Assembly (NCBI GenBank): GCA_024654465.1
Contig: JANLHC010000133.1
Coordinates: 1 to 34,308 of the forward strand
Length of the DNA stretch: 34,308 bases
Reading direction: 5' to 3'
DNA from: Candidatus Scalindua sp.
Lineage (GTDB): Bacteria; Planctomycetota; Brocadiia; Brocadiales; Scalinduaceae
Under the pieces are notes generated by a model, which saw nothing but the letters and a program-made list of their open reading frames with translations, made no database searches and was not told the DNA's origin. Position 1 is the stretch's first letter; each line of letters starts with the position of its first letter. Below are positions 33,994 through 34,308 of the stretch, piece after piece. The translations under genes were made by a program, and so were the position numbers.

Positions 33994-34308
33994 CCAAGAT
34001 CATAACAGGCAAACCATGTTTTATGTAGCCGCTTACAAAAATGTAGCACAAGCACAAGTATATCCGGCTACATTTTGTCTCGCTTTGCTAAATCATTATG
34101 GCAGAAAAACATCATGAAATATGGAAATTTTTTTCGTATTTCATGATGTTTTTCAGGACTGTTTTTCACCGTAGAATATTCTACTTATCCTGGCATCATC
34201 TCATATCTTCAAACTATCACCTGACCATATAAGACGCTACTTACATGGAACTTAAGAAAGCTTTTCTACCTTTGTACCCCATACAACCCATCTCTCTATT
34301 GCCCCTAG
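33994..34308. other. Downstream noncoding region with inverted repeats
   Basis: No gene is visible. It contains ATGTAGCCG (34023-34031) and its inverse CGGCTACAT (34065-34073), a second AAAAATGTAGC at 34037-34047, a perfect 18-base hairpin at 34104-34154 and a 14-base palindrome GTAGAATATTCTAC at 34171-34184. Sites near a sigma54 activator are often its binding sites or those of a neighbouring gene beyond the window. Confidence 0.5.
34104..34154 (+). terminator. Long perfect hairpin after the regulator gene
   Basis: GAAAAACATCATGAAATA (34104-34121) and its exact reverse complement (34137-34154) form an 18-base stem with a 15-base loop containing seven T. The right arm ends in T-rich sequence, so it can terminate plus-strand transcription about 110 bases after the stop. 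The perfect symmetry could also let it act on the opposite strand. Confidence 0.65.

Noticed and set aside
34074-34100. Sigma54 -24/-12 promoter after the regulator
   Set aside because: A TTGC-like element is present but the GG at the correct spacing is absent.

Overview
The window is bacterial chromosome, AT-rich by eye, with compact genes and overlapping operons. The gene set is that of an anaerobe built on ferredoxin and flavin redox chemistry: two fused-type 2-oxoacid:ferredoxin oxidoreductases, a fused electron-transfer flavoprotein, an ETF:quinone oxidoreductase with a ferredoxin tail, a Desulfobacterium-type aconitase and a GltD-like flavoprotein. A bacterial RRM-Gly protein, a GlpX-TPR fusion and a cysteine-containing PAS/sigma54 activator are also present. 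This fits a planctomycete-like organism, most plausibly an anammox bacterium (Brocadiales). That assignment is inference from protein flavour, not from a marker gene.

Region 1 (1-6750): the 5' two thirds of acetate kinase (minus strand, cut by the window edge), an ATP-type phosphofructokinase, and the decayed C-terminal end of a GH13-like glycosidase. Next come a small GGQ release-factor-like protein, two unknown proteins, and S-adenosylhomocysteinase with its own candidate promoter and a strong terminator.

Region 2 (6751-14573): EttA, AnmK, an 888-residue GlpX-like/TPR protein, a broken antitoxin gene abutting a RimJ/RimL-type acetyltransferase, and a carboxymuconolactone-decarboxylase-like protein. 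A branched palindromic element lies between the last two.

Region 3 (14581-19847, minus strand): a tightly overlapping four-gene operon transcribed as GltD-like flavoprotein, FAD protein, KorA, KorB. It probably links NAD(P)H and ferredoxin to reversible 2-oxoacid oxidation or carboxylation.

Region 4 (19848-22177): a decayed stretch with a ferritin-like pseudogene carrying two in-frame stops, a truncated YbaK-like gene, dispersed intergenic repeats, and an intact RRM glycine-rich RNA-binding protein.

Region 5 (22178-31906): a CysH-like protein, ETF-QO and fused EtfB-EtfA (minus strand), then divergently aconitase and a second KorA-KorB pair (plus strand). Together with region 3 this gives a plausible electron circuit (NADH, ETF, quinone, ferredoxin) around citrate/isocitrate and 2-oxoacid synthesis, as in a reductive TCA or pyruvate-synthase route.

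Region 6 (31907-34308): a PAS-PAS-AAA+-Fis regulator followed by inverted repeats and a perfect hairpin. I see no rRNA, tRNA, CRISPR array, intact insertion sequence or phage gene.
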